Shown here: positions 11,001 to 20,478 of the stretch, piece after piece | How the letters are laid out: every line of letters starts with the position of its first letter | How positions within the stretch are numbered: the stretch's first letter is position 1 | Assembly: GCA_024276495.1 (NCBI GenBank) | Contig: JAJRXC010000098.1 | Location: forward strand, 55,700-119,699 | DNA length: 64,000 nt | Source of the DNA: Actinomycetes bacterium | GTDB taxonomy: Bacteria > Actinomycetota > Acidimicrobiia > Acidimicrobiales > Aldehydirespiratoraceae | Direction of reading: 5' to 3' | Program-made: the position numbers and the translations under genes | Notes under the pieces: model-generated | Told to the model about the DNA's origin: nothing | Seen by the model: only the letters and a program-made list of their open reading frames with translations | Database searches by the model: none

Positions 11001-11024
11001 GCCGGGCGCGCCCGACCCGCGAGA

Positions 11025-12341
11025 TCAGTCGAGACGATCGGAGAGGTACGTGTCGAGCTTGTCGAGGCTGACCCGGTCCTGGGCCCGCGAGTCGCGGTCG
11101 CGCACGGTGACGGCCCGGTCGTCGAGTGTGTCGAAGTCGACGGTGACGCAATAGGGCGTGCCGACCTCGTCCTGGCGGGCGTAGCGCTTGCCGATTGACT
11201 GGGTTTCGTCGTAGTCGGCCATCCAGCGGCCCTTGATCCGGTCGAACACCTCGTGGGCGGTCGGCGTGAGGGTGTCCTTCTTCGACAGGGGCAGCACCGC
11301 GACCTTGTAGGGGGCAATGCGGGGATCGAGCCGCAGGACCGTGCGGGTGTCGTCGTCCACGGTCTCCTCGGCGTAGGCGGCCATGAGAAACGCCATCGCG
11401 GTGCGGGTGGCCCCCGCGGCCGGTTCGATGACATGGGGCGTGTAACGCTCGCCCGACGCCTGATCGAAGGAGTCGAGCTTCTCCCCCGACGCCTCGGCGT
11501 GTTGGGTCAGGTCGTAGTCGCCCCGGTTGGCGATGCCCTCGAGCTCGTCCCAGCCCCACGGGAAGAGGAACTCGACATCGGAGGTGGCCGACGAGTAGTG
11601 GCTGAGCTCGTCGGCGTCGTGGGGGCGCAGGCGCAGCTGATCGGCCGGCATGCCGAGATCGAGGTACCACTCCATGCGGGTGCGGCACCAGTAGTCGTAC
11701 CACTCGTCGGCTTCGTCGGGCGGCACGAAGAACTCCATCTCCATCTGCTCGAACTCACGGGTCCGGAAGACGAAGTTGCCCGGGGTGATCTCGTTGCGGA
11801 ACGACTTGCCGATCTGGGCGATGCCGAACGGCGGCTTCTTCCGACTCGTGTGCAACACGTTGGCGAAGTTGATGAACATGCCCTGGGCGGTCTCGGGCCG
11901 AAGATAGACCTCGGCCGCCGTCTCGGTGACAGGGCCGGCGTGGGTGCGAAACATCAGGTTGAACTCGCGGGCCTCGGTGAGCGAACCACGGGTGCCGCAA
12001 CTCGGACACACCTCCGGATCGGCGAGCTTGTCCAGCCGGTGCCGGGAGTTGCAGGTGGTGCAGTCGACCAGCGGGTCCGAGAAGTTGGTCAGGTGGCCCG
12101 ACGCCTCCCACACCTGCGGCGGCGACAGAATCGACGCGTCGAGCCCCACAACATCGTGACGAAGCTGCACCATCGAGCGCCACCACGCGTCCTTCACATT
12201 GCGCAACAGCAGCACACCGAGCGGCCCGTAGTCGTAGGTCGACCGGAACCCGCCGTAGATCTCCGCCGACTGGAAAACGAAGCCTCGACGCTTCGACAGG
12301 TTGACGATCTTGTCGAACAACTGGGGATCTGGCTCGGACAT
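11025..12341 (-). CDS. glyS: Glycyl-tRNA synthetase
   Basis: KRRGFVFQSAEIYGGFRSTYDYGPLGVLLLRNVKDAWW; RNEITPGNFVFRTREFEQMEMEFF; IEPAAGATRTAMAFL. Confidence 0.97.
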   Translation of the reverse strand: MSEPDPQLFDKIVNLSKRRGFVFQSAEIYGGFRSTYDYGPLGVLLLRNVKDAWWRSMVQLRHDVVGLDASILSPPQVWEASGHLTNFSDPLVDCTTCNSRHRLDKLADPEVCPSCGTRGSLTEAREFNLMFRTHAGPVTETAAEVYLRPETAQGMFINFANVLHTSRKKPPFGIAQIGKSFRNEITPGNFVFRTREFEQMEMEFFVPPDEADEWYDYWCRTRMEWYLDLGMPADQLRLRPHDADELSHYSSATSDVEFLFPWGWDELEGIANRGDYDLTQHAEASGEKLDSFDQASGERYTPHVIEPAAGATRTAMAFLMAAYAEETVDDDTRTVLRLDPRIAPYKVAVLPLSKKDTLTPTAHEVFDRIKGRWMADYDETQSIGKRYARQDEVGTPYCVTVDFDTLDDRAVTVRDRDSRAQDRVSLDKLDTYLSDRLD

Positions 12342-12378
12342 GGCGACGAGACTATCGGCGGTGCGCGAGCATGGACCC

Positions 12379-13434
12379 GTGATCACCAACGCGCCCGTAC
12401 CCCCCGCCGACCCGACCGCGGTCTTCGGTCGTCGGACTCTCGCCTACTTGATCGATGCGGCGATCGCCGTCGCCTTGTTCATCGTCACCTTCGCCTTCGT
12501 CGCGTCGTCCGAAGACCTCGGATCGACCATCGCGGCCGAGTCGACCTGCGACGCGCTCAACGAGCTCGACAGTGGCTACTTCTGCATCCCCTTCGACACG
12601 TCGGTGCTGTTGGCCGACGGCGACGACTTCACGACGCTGCTGCTCGTCACCGGCATCTACGTCGTCGCCACCCAGCTGCTCCTGCCCACCCTCACCGGGT
12701 TCAGCCCCGGCAAGGCCATCGTCGGCCTCCGCGTCGTCAACCAGCAGACCTTCGAGATCGCCGGCTTCGGCGCCCATCTGGTCCGTTGGCTGCTGTGGGT
12801 CGTCGACTCGTTCCCCTGGCTCTTCCCGCTCGTCGGGCTGATCTCCGGCCTGTCGAGCAATGGTCATCGCCGCGTCGGCGACATGGCCGCGAAGACCATC
12901 GTGATCGACAAGGTGTGGGTCGGCCGACCTCTCCCGGTTCCCGGGGTCAACAGTGTCACCCCTGCCACGGCCCCGTTCGCCGTGTCGGCATCCCCGTTCG
13001 GCGCATCGCCACCGCCCCCGCCGGGCCCGGCCGTCCCGGCACCACCACCGGGTCAACCGCCGCTGATGCCGCCACCCCCCGCCGGCGACCCCGCGCCGCC
13101 ACCACCGCCCGGGCCCACGCCACCCCCGCCGGTGCCCCAGACCCCCGACCCCGACGCGACCACCCCGCTCATCGCCCCACCGGCCATGCCGGCCCCCGAG
13201 ATGCCCGAGGCCGCTCCCGAGCAGGCCCCACCCGATGAGCCCGCCCCGCCACCGGCCCCCACGCCGCCGGCCGCCCCCCCGGTTGCCCCCGCCGCGCCGG
13301 CGCAACCACAACCCGGCGTCGACGCCCCCCAGTGGGACGCCGCCCGCGACACCTACATCCAGTGGGATCCCGAGTTGGCCGAGTGGATGGAGTGGAACGA
13401 GGCCGACGGCGCCTGGGTACCGATCTCGCGATGA
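12379..13434 (+). CDS. RDD family membrane protein with proline-rich extension and Trp-rich C-terminal tail
   Basis: FGRRTLAYLIDAAIAVALFIV, GKAIVGLRVVNQQ; long PPPPP region; tail YIQWDPELAEWMEWNEADGAWVPIS; start GTG uncertain (12361 or 12379). Confidence 0.8.
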   Translation: MITNAPVPPADPTAVFGRRTLAYLIDAAIAVALFIVTFAFVASSEDLGSTIAAESTCDALNELDSGYFCIPFDTSVLLADGDDFTTLLLVTGIYVVATQLLLPTLTGFSPGKAIVGLRVVNQQTFEIAGFGAHLVRWLLWVVDSFPWLFPLVGLISGLSSNGHRRVGDMAAKTIVIDKVWVGRPLPVPGVNSVTPATAPFAVSASPFGASPPPPPGPAVPAPPPGQPPLMPPPPAGDPAPPPPPGPTPPPPVPQTPDPDATTPLIAPPAMPAPEMPEAAPEQAPPDEPAPPPAPTPPAAPPVAPAAPAQPQPGVDAPQWDAARDTYIQWDPELAEWMEWNEADGAWVPISR

Positions 13435-13444
13435 CGAGAGCCGA

Positions 13445-14170
13445 TCAGCGCGGCGTCTGGTCCATGACCGCGACGGACCGGAGCCGCCGTTCGAGATGAT
13501 GTTCGAGCAGTGACGTGGCCAACATGTCGACCTCGCCGGTCGACGGCCCGACCGCTTCTTCGAGCACCCCGGCCAGACCACCCCCGAGGATCCGCCGCAT
13601 GAGCACGAGGGCCGCTTCGGAGACGGGCCGGCCCCGCCGGCACTGATCGCAGCGGACCCCGCCGTCGTCGAGATCGAAGGCCACGAACGGTCCGCGACGC
13701 CCGCATTCGACACAGTCGTCGAGTTGGGGTTGCACTCCTTCGTGGGCGAGCAGCTTCAAGAAGAAGGCGGCGACCACGAGGGCCGAGTCGCGCTCGTCGA
13801 GCGTGCGCAGGGCGCGGACCAACATGACGTGGAGGGCCCGGTCGGGCTCCCGGTCCTGGGCGACCTGGTCGACGGCTTCGAGCATCGCCTCGGCCCGGGC
13901 GAAGCGATCGGCGTCGTCGCGCAGCGTCGAGAACCGGTCGACGGTCTCGACCTGGGTGATCGTGTCGAGGTCGCCGCGACCCCGGTAGAGCTGGATCGTC
14001 ACATGGCTGAGTGGCTCCAGCCGGGCCCCGAACTTCGACCGGGTCCGCCGGACTCCTTTCGCCACCGCCCGCACCTTGCCGTGCTGATGGGTGAGCATCG
14101 CGATGATGCGATCGGCCTCCCCCAACTTCCAGGAGCGCAACACGACCGCATGGTCTCGGTAGAGGGCCAT
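13445..14170 (-). CDS. recO: DNA repair protein RecO
   Basis: MALYRDHAVVLRSWKLGEADRIIAMLTHQHGKVRAVAKGVRRTRSKFGARLEPLSHVTIQLYRGRGDLDTITQVE. Confidence 0.95.
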   Translation of the reverse strand: MALYRDHAVVLRSWKLGEADRIIAMLTHQHGKVRAVAKGVRRTRSKFGARLEPLSHVTIQLYRGRGDLDTITQVETVDRFSTLRDDADRFARAEAMLEAVDQVAQDREPDRALHVMLVRALRTLDERDSALVVAAFFLKLLAHEGVQPQLDDCVECGRRGPFVAFDLDDGGVRCDQCRRGRPVSEAALVLMRRILGGGLAGVLEEAVGPSTGEVDMLATSLLEHHLERRLRSVAVMDQTPR

Positions 14171-14171
14171 G

Positions 14172-14894
14172 TCAACGACCGTCGACGCCACCGAAGCGGC
14201 GCTCACGCTCCTGATACCGGGCGATCGCCTCGAACAGTTCCTCGCGACCGAACGCGGGCCATGGTGTGTCGGTGAACAACAGCTCGCTGTAGGCGAGTTG
14301 CCACAGCAAGAAGTTGGAGACGCGGTACTCGCCCGAGGTGCGGATGACGAGATCCGGGTCCGGCATCTGCGGATCGTAGAGATGCCGGGCGATCGTCTTC
14401 TCGGTGATCTTCGTGGGCGCGACCCCGCTGGCGGCGATCGAGCGAACGGCATCGACGATCTCGGCTCGCCCGCCGTAGTTGAACGCGATGGTGAACACGA
14501 GTTTCCGGTTGCGTCGGGTGAGCGCACGCGCCTCGTCCATGCGCGTGAGGAGGCGCTTCGGCACCCGCCAGTCGCGGCGGCCGATGAAGCGGATCTGCAC
14601 GCCCCGCTCGTGGAGCTCGTCGCGGCGCCGGAACAGGATCTCCTCGTTGAAGTTGATGAGGAATCGGACCTCGTCCTTCGGTCGCCGCCAGTTCTCGGTG
14701 CTGAACGCGTAGACGGTCAGCCACTCGACCCCGGCGTCGAGGCAGCCGTCGACCACCTCGAACAAGGAGTGCTCTCCGGCTTTGTGGCCCTCGGTGCGGG
14801 GCAGGTTCTGCGCCTGGGCCCAACGGCCGTTGCCGTCCATGACACACGCGATGTGGCGGGGGATCCGAGAGAGATCGAGATCGTCGAGAGGCAC
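14172..14894 (-). CDS. uppS: Isoprenyl transferase (undecaprenyl diphosphate synthase family)
   Basis: PRHIACVMDGNGRWAQAQNLPRTEGHKAGEHSL; DLVIRTSGEYRVSNFLLWQLAYSELLFTDTPWPAF. Confidence 0.97.
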   Translation of the reverse strand: MPLDDLDLSRIPRHIACVMDGNGRWAQAQNLPRTEGHKAGEHSLFEVVDGCLDAGVEWLTVYAFSTENWRRPKDEVRFLINFNEEILFRRRDELHERGVQIRFIGRRDWRVPKRLLTRMDEARALTRRNRKLVFTIAFNYGGRAEIVDAVRSIAASGVAPTKITEKTIARHLYDPQMPDPDLVIRTSGEYRVSNFLLWQLAYSELLFTDTPWPAFGREELFEAIARYQERERRFGGVDGR

Positions 14895-14972
14895 CCCCGC
14901 GAACCTATCGGGTCATGGGTTCGCGATGGTGCGGGGCGTAGGCTCCGCCGACACCCGAACCCGGAGACGAGA

Positions 14973-16904
14973 GTGGAGGAACAGCCGAGCGCCGACCCCG
15001 TCGTCGATGACGCCGGCCTGACCGCGCTGACGCTCGAGATGCTCGACGACGTCACCGCGGCGCTTCCCGGTGGCGGCGAACGACGCGAGGGGCAGCGGGA
15101 GATGGCGGCGGCGGTCGCGGCCGTCGTCGCCGACGGCTCCCACGCGGTCGTCCAGGCCGGCACGGGCACCGGAAAGTCGCTCGCCTATCTGGTTCCCGTC
15201 GCCCTCGCCGGCAAGACCACGATCGTGGCGACGGCGACCAAGGCGCTCCAGGACCAGCTCGCGGGCAAGGACCTGCCGTTTCTCGCCGAGCGGCTCCCGG
15301 GTGGCGTCGACTTCGCGGTGCTCAAGGGCCGGAGCAACTATCTGTGCCTCCAACGGCTCGACGAGGCCGAGGTCGACGACCGACTCGGGCTGGAGATCGA
15401 CGACGACGCCCCCGCGACCCTCGACCACGACCTGCTCGACGAGCTCCGGGCGTTCGCGGCGACGACCGACACCGGTGACCGGGCCGAACTGCCCCAGATC
15501 GACGACCGGACCTGGCGTCTGGTCAGCGTCGGCCGCGACGAGTGCCCGGGTGCGAGCCGTTGCCCAGTGGGCGACGACTGCCTCGCGGAACGGGCCCGAC
15601 GCCGGGCGGCGGCCGCCGACATCGTCATCGTCAACCTGCACCTCTACGCGATCGAGATCATGGTGGAAGGAATCCTCCCCGAGCACGACGTGGTCATCAT
15701 CGACGAGGCGCACCAGCTCGAAGACGTCGTGTCCGAGGCCGCCGGCCGTCAGATCAGCCCGGGCCGCCTGCAGGCGGCCGCCCGCGCCGCGGGGGCGGTG
15801 CTAGCCGACCGCGACGCCCCGGTTGGTGTCGAGGAGGCCGCGACGCTGCTGCACACCCGCCTCGAACCCTTGATCGGCAACCGCCTGGTCGAGGGCCTCG
15901 ACGACGAGACCGGCACGTCGATCGACTTCATCCGTGGCCGGATCGATCAGCTCCTCAACGCCCTCCGGTCCGTGCCCAAGGACGCCCCGGCCGATGTCGC
16001 AGCCAAGGCCCTGCGGGCCCGCCAGGCGGTCACCTCACTGCTCGACGACATCGACTACGTCCGGTGGCCGATCGACAACGAGGTCCTCTGGGTCGACGGT
16101 CCAGCCCACAACCCCGGTCTGCGATCGACCCCCGTCGCGATCGACTCGCTGCTCGCCGAGAAGCTGTGGGAGAAACGAAGCGGCGTACTCACCTCGGCGA
16201 CGTTGTCGCCGCGACTGGCCACCCAACTCGGCCTTCCCGACACGACGACGACGATCGACGTCGGCAGCCCGTTCGACTACGAGCGCAACGCCTTGCTCTA
16301 CTGCCCGAGCGACCTGCCCGAACCGCGGGCCGAGGGCCATCGCGAGGCCCGGCTCGCCGAGCTGGAGGCCCTGATCGTCGCCGCCGGCGGCCGAACCCTC
16401 GCCCTGTTCACCAGCTGGGCGGCGATGCGCGACGCGGCCGAACACCTCGAACCGAGGTTGCCGTGGTCCGTTCTCGTGCAGGGCGAAGGATCGAAGATGG
16501 CGCTGTTGGAGTCGTTCACCGACGACGACGAGGCCTGCCTGTTCGCCACCATGTCGTTCTGGCAGGGTGTCGACGTGCCCGGTTCCACCTGCAACCTGGT
16601 GGTGATCGACCGGCTGCCGTTCCCCCGACCCGACAATCCGGTCCTCCAGGCCCGTCGGGAACGGGCCGGATCAGCCGCGTTTCGGACCATCGACCTCCCC
16701 CGCGCCGCGACCCTCCTCGCCCAGGGAGCCGGTCGGCTCATCCGGTCGGCGTCCGATCGTGGTGTGGTCGCGGTGCTCGACTCGCGTCTCGCGAACTCGC
16801 GCAACTATCGCTGGGATCTCATCAACGCGCTCCCGCCGATGCGACGCACGAAGGACCGCCACGAGGTCGAGGCGTGGCTGCGCGAGCTGCGCGACAACAC
16901 CTGA
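14973..16904 (+). CDS. dinG: ATP-dependent DNA helicase, DinG/XPD-like
   Basis: RREGQREMAAAVAAVVADGSHAVVQAGTGTGKSLAYLVP; VIIDEAHQLEDVVS; FATMSFWQGVDVPGSTCNLVVIDRLPF. Confidence 0.93.
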   Translation: MEEQPSADPVVDDAGLTALTLEMLDDVTAALPGGGERREGQREMAAAVAAVVADGSHAVVQAGTGTGKSLAYLVPVALAGKTTIVATATKALQDQLAGKDLPFLAERLPGGVDFAVLKGRSNYLCLQRLDEAEVDDRLGLEIDDDAPATLDHDLLDELRAFAATTDTGDRAELPQIDDRTWRLVSVGRDECPGASRCPVGDDCLAERARRRAAAADIVIVNLHLYAIEIMVEGILPEHDVVIIDEAHQLEDVVSEAAGRQISPGRLQAAARAAGAVLADRDAPVGVEEAATLLHTRLEPLIGNRLVEGLDDETGTSIDFIRGRIDQLLNALRSVPKDAPADVAAKALRARQAVTSLLDDIDYVRWPIDNEVLWVDGPAHNPGLRSTPVAIDSLLAEKLWEKRSGVLTSATLSPRLATQLGLPDTTTTIDVGSPFDYERNALLYCPSDLPEPRAEGHREARLAELEALIVAAGGRTLALFTSWAAMRDAAEHLEPRLPWSVLVQGEGSKMALLESFTDDDEACLFATMSFWQGVDVPGSTCNLVVIDRLPFPRPDNPVLQARRERAGSAAFRTIDLPRAATLLAQGAGRLIRSASDRGVVAVLDSRLANSRNYRWDLINALPPMRRTKDRHEVEAWLRELRDNT

Positions 16905-16944
16905 CGCGCTCAACCCACACGGCGTTCGCGCCGATCCATCGGCG

Positions 16945-17436
16945 GTGAGCCGTCGTCGTCGCCCTCATCCCGCTCGCCGCGCCCGTCGGACGGCGGGCGC
17001 GGTCGCGATCGGTTCCTACGCGGCCCTGCTCGCGACCGTCGGCGTCGCCCAGCGGGCATCGCAGACCGGTCCGCCATCGAACCCTCCCCCCGGCGACGGC
17101 GACGCGCCCGCCCCGACGGGGGTGGAACGGTTGGATCTGCGGGTCGCCGCGACCTTCGAGACGACAACGACGACGGTCACCGTCCCGGCCCCGGCCTCCA
17201 TCCCCCAACCGCCACCACCCCCCAGCGTCGTGGTGACGACGACCGTCGCGCCACGGGTGACGGCCCCACCGCCGCCACCGCCGTCGATCGCGCCGGTGGC
17301 GACCGCGCCGCCGCCGACCACCGCGGCGCCGACCACCGCGCCGCCGACGACGACCCCACCGACCACCACGCCACCCACGGTGCCGCCCCCCAGCACCGTG
17401 CCGCCTCCGCCCACCATTCCGACCGGTGGGAGCTGA
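16945..17436 (+). CDS. Secreted Pro/Thr-rich hypothetical protein
   Basis: GTG start; Arg-rich N-terminus, single TM segment, then Pro/Thr low-complexity repeat (PPTTTPPTTTPPTVPPPSTVPPP). Confidence 0.55.
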   Translation: MSRRRRPHPARRARRTAGAVAIGSYAALLATVGVAQRASQTGPPSNPPPGDGDAPAPTGVERLDLRVAATFETTTTTVTVPAPASIPQPPPPPSVVVTTTVAPRVTAPPPPPPSIAPVATAPPPTTAAPTTAPPTTTPPTTTPPTVPPPSTVPPPPTIPTGGS

Positions 17437-17438
17437 CG

Positions 17439-18305
17439 ATGACGACGGAGCGCCACGCCACGGCGACCGGTTCGGCCATGGGGACGACATTTCTCATCGT
17501 CGTGCACCGAGATGACGCGCCGCTGCTGGCGGGGGCCGTCGCGCACCTCGACGATCTCGAACGGCGGTGGAGCCGTTTCCTTTCCGACTCCGAGCTGTCG
17601 GTCCTCAATCGGCGACCGGGGGTGCCCGTGCTGGTCTCGGCCGACACCTTCCAGGTCCTGCAGGCCGCGGTCGACGGATCGCGGGCCACGGCCGGTCGAT
17701 TCGATCCGACCGTGATCGACACGATGGAGACGCTCGGCTACGACCGCCCGTTCGAACAGATCGGCGGATCTCCACCGGCGACAGGAACCGGGACACCGGC
17801 CCCCGGAGTCGACGGGATCGTCTTCGACGAGGCCCTCCACGCCGTCACCTTGCCCGTCGGGGTGCGGCTCGACCTCGGCGGAATCGGCAAGGGAACGGCC
17901 GCCGATCTGGTGAGCGGACGGCTCATGGAACGCGGCGCGAGCGGGGCCGCGGTGTCCGTCGGCGGCGACGTGCGGGTCCGCGGCGACAGCCCCGACGGCA
18001 CCGGCTGGATCGTCTCCCACGACCGGGCACCGCTCGATCTCGCCCCGCTGCGCGACGCGGGAGTGTGCACCAGCACGGTCACCCGCCGGAGTTGGCGAAC
18101 CGAGGCCGGGCGGGTCCATCACATCGTCGATCCGCGAACCGGCCGTCCGACCGCCACGGCGATCGAATCCGTGACCGTCGTCGGGCGAACCGCCCAGCAG
18201 GCAGAGGTCCTGACCAAGGCGGCCATGGTGACCGGTCCCGACGCCGCGGAGTTCCTGGACGGCTTCGGGGTGCACGCGTTCATCCGGTGCACCGTCGCCG
18301 CCTGA
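17439..18305 (+). CDS. apbE: FAD:protein FMN transferase
   Basis: GSAMGTTFLIVVHRDD; LDLGGIGKGTAADLV; VSVGGDVRVRG; VHHIVDPRTGRPT. Confidence 0.93.
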   Translation: MTTERHATATGSAMGTTFLIVVHRDDAPLLAGAVAHLDDLERRWSRFLSDSELSVLNRRPGVPVLVSADTFQVLQAAVDGSRATAGRFDPTVIDTMETLGYDRPFEQIGGSPPATGTGTPAPGVDGIVFDEALHAVTLPVGVRLDLGGIGKGTAADLVSGRLMERGASGAAVSVGGDVRVRGDSPDGTGWIVSHDRAPLDLAPLRDAGVCTSTVTRRSWRTEAGRVHHIVDPRTGRPTATAIESVTVVGRTAQQAEVLTKAAMVTGPDAAEFLDGFGVHAFIRCTVAA

Positions 18306-18344
18306 ATCCCATTCGCCGCGGTTTTCCTCCGATTCACACCCTTC

Positions 18345-19619
18345 GTGCCGACGGGAGACGCCGTGAGTGAACAGGTGTGGTGGTACGCCACTCGAGCCGC
18401 AGGTCTGATGACCTGGTCGACCGCGACGGCGTCCGTGGTGATCGGCTTGTTGTTGTCGACGCGGGCACTGCGGGCCCGCACCGGGCCCTGGTTCCTGGAC
18501 CTCCACCGGTTTCTGGGAGGCATCACCGTGGTGTTCCTCGCCGCCCACCTCATCACGTTGTGGGCCGACTCCTTCGTCGAGTTCGGGCTCCGCGAGATCT
18601 TCGTTCCCGGCGCGTCGACCTGGAAGTCCGAGGCGATCGCCTGGGGCATCGTGGCCGCCTACCTCCTCGTCGCGATCGAGATCACCTCGCTGCTGCGGTC
18701 CCGGATCAACGGCCGGCTGTGGCGCATCCTGCATCTGCTGTCGTTCCTCGCGATGATCGCGGGGAGCTATCACGCGATCACGGCCGGCAGCGACGTCGAC
18801 AACCCGGTCACGTGGGCCATCGCCGGCATCGGGTCGCTGCTCGTGATCGGGCTGATCTCCCTGCGGCTTCAACGCAAGGACCCCGACGACCCCGGCACGA
18901 CCGGTGTCTCCGACAATCGGGCCATTCTCGAGGAGATGCGCCAGCGGCTCGCCGACCTTCCCGTTCCCGAGACCACACCACAACCGCAGATCTCCGTCAC
19001 CCCCAACGCGACCCTTCCCCGTCGGGCCCCGATCTCCACGTCCCTTCCCGGCATGGAGCAGTCACCGACCGAGGCCGAACCCGCACCGACGATGGAGTTC
19101 ACCGACGACCCGTTCGCGTCGGTTCCCCCCACCGACGACAATCCCGATCTCGGCGGATGGGCCGAACCCTCCGACGCCGATCCGTTCCGCGCCGCGCCGG
19201 TCGATCCGTTCCGCCACAACGACTCGACCGACCCGTCCGACGCCGACGACACCGCGCCGGAGACGACCGCCGGCCGCTTCCGCGCTCGACCGTTCACCGA
19301 TCGTGACGCCTGGGCCGAGGAGGGAACCGACCTGTTCGCCGGCATCTCCGAGAGCCCGTTCTCCGGTGCGGCCGCGCCGACGGAACCTCCCGTCGCCGCG
19401 AGCGAGCCCGTCGGCAACCCGTTCGACCCGGTCGAACCGACACCGACGGCCATCCGGGCACCGTCGCCCGAACCCGACGGCCCCCCACCGCTGCCCACCG
19501 CGGTCGATCCGGCGACGGGAGAGCCCGACGAGGCCGCCTACCGGGCGTGGCTCAAAGAGTGGCTGGCCTACGCGGAGCGCTACGGCGACGAGGCCCCCGA
19601 GGACCCGGCCCGGGTCTGA
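18345..19619 (+). CDS. Ferric reductase-like transmembrane protein with long acidic/Pro-rich cytosolic tail
   Basis: Multiple TM helices with RAAGLMTW, LHRFLGGITVVFLAAHLITLWAD, RILHLLSFLAMIAGSYHAITAG; tail with repeated DPF/NPF tripeptides. Confidence 0.8.
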   Translation: MPTGDAVSEQVWWYATRAAGLMTWSTATASVVIGLLLSTRALRARTGPWFLDLHRFLGGITVVFLAAHLITLWADSFVEFGLREIFVPGASTWKSEAIAWGIVAAYLLVAIEITSLLRSRINGRLWRILHLLSFLAMIAGSYHAITAGSDVDNPVTWAIAGIGSLLVIGLISLRLQRKDPDDPGTTGVSDNRAILEEMRQRLADLPVPETTPQPQISVTPNATLPRRAPISTSLPGMEQSPTEAEPAPTMEFTDDPFASVPPTDDNPDLGGWAEPSDADPFRAAPVDPFRHNDSTDPSDADDTAPETTAGRFRARPFTDRDAWAEEGTDLFAGISESPFSGAAAPTEPPVAASEPVGNPFDPVEPTPTAIRAPSPEPDGPPPLPTAVDPATGEPDEAAYRAWLKEWLAYAERYGDEAPEDPARV

Positions 19620-19632
19620 TCACACCCGACGC

Positions 19633-20478
19633 TCAGTAGCCGAAGCGCTCGACGGAGTCGGCGTGGTGCTGCCAGTTCTTCTCGACCTTGACGAAGAGCT
19701 CGAGAAAGACGCCGTCGGGCAGTTGTTCCCGGACGGCGATGCCGACGTTCTTCAGGTTCTCGCCCTTCTTCCCGATGACGATTCCCTTCTGGGAATCCCG
19801 TTCGACGATGATCTCGCAGCGGATCCGCGGCCATTCCCACTCGGTGACCCGGGTCGCGATCGAGTGGGGAAGCTCCTCGTAGGTCACGGCGAGCAGCTGC
19901 TCGCGCACGAGCTCGGCGATCCAGACGGCGTCGGGAACATCGGTCATCATGTCGTCGGGATAGAGCTGGGGGCCTTCCGGCATGCGCGCCCGAAGGTGTT
20001 CGACGAGCTCGTCGGTGCCTTCACCGGTGATGCCCGACACCGGGAACCATGCGGCCACATCGAGCTCGGCGGTGGCCGCGAGCTGCGACAGAACCTGCTC
20101 GGGCGACGCGAGGTCGGCTTTCGTGACGACGACGACCGAATCCTTCGGGAGCTGCTCGGCGATGAAGGCGTCTCCGCGCCCGTAGGGCGCGGTGGCGTCG
20201 AGCACGAGACAGACGACGTCGACCTCCGACGTGGCCCGCTTCGCGGTGGCGTTGAGGCTGGTGCCGAGGGCCGATCGGGGCTTGTGTATGCCGGGCGTGT
20301 CGACGAATACCAGCTGCACCTCGGGGGGGGTCAGCACGCCTCTGACCTGGGTTCGGGTCGTCTGCGGCTTATCGGAGACGATCGACACCTTGTGGCCGAG
20401 GATCTTGTTGAGCAGGGTCGATTTCCCCGCGTTGGGGCGGCCGACGAGGGTGACGAACCCCGACCGGTACTCAGCCAT
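19633..20478 (-). CDS. era: GTPase Era
   Basis: SGFVTLVGRPNAGKSTLLNKILGHKVSIVSDKPQTTRTQVRG; KH domain IIVERDSQKGIVIGKKGENLKNVG. Confidence 0.97.
   Translation of the reverse strand: MAEYRSGFVTLVGRPNAGKSTLLNKILGHKVSIVSDKPQTTRTQVRGVLTPPEVQLVFVDTPGIHKPRSALGTSLNATAKRATSEVDVVCLVLDATAPYGRGDAFIAEQLPKDSVVVVTKADLASPEQVLSQLAATAELDVAAWFPVSGITGEGTDELVEHLRARMPEGPQLYPDDMMTDVPDAVWIAELVREQLLAVTYEELPHSIATRVTEWEWPRIRCEIIVERDSQKGIVIGKKGENLKNVGIAVREQLPDGVFLELFVKVEKNWQHHADSVERFGY

Noticed and set aside
17130-17436. Repetitive CCGACCACC-type sequence as a CRISPR or tandem-repeat array
   Set aside because: It encodes in-frame Pro/Thr low complexity; no regular spacer-repeat structure. No CRISPR array seen anywhere in the window.
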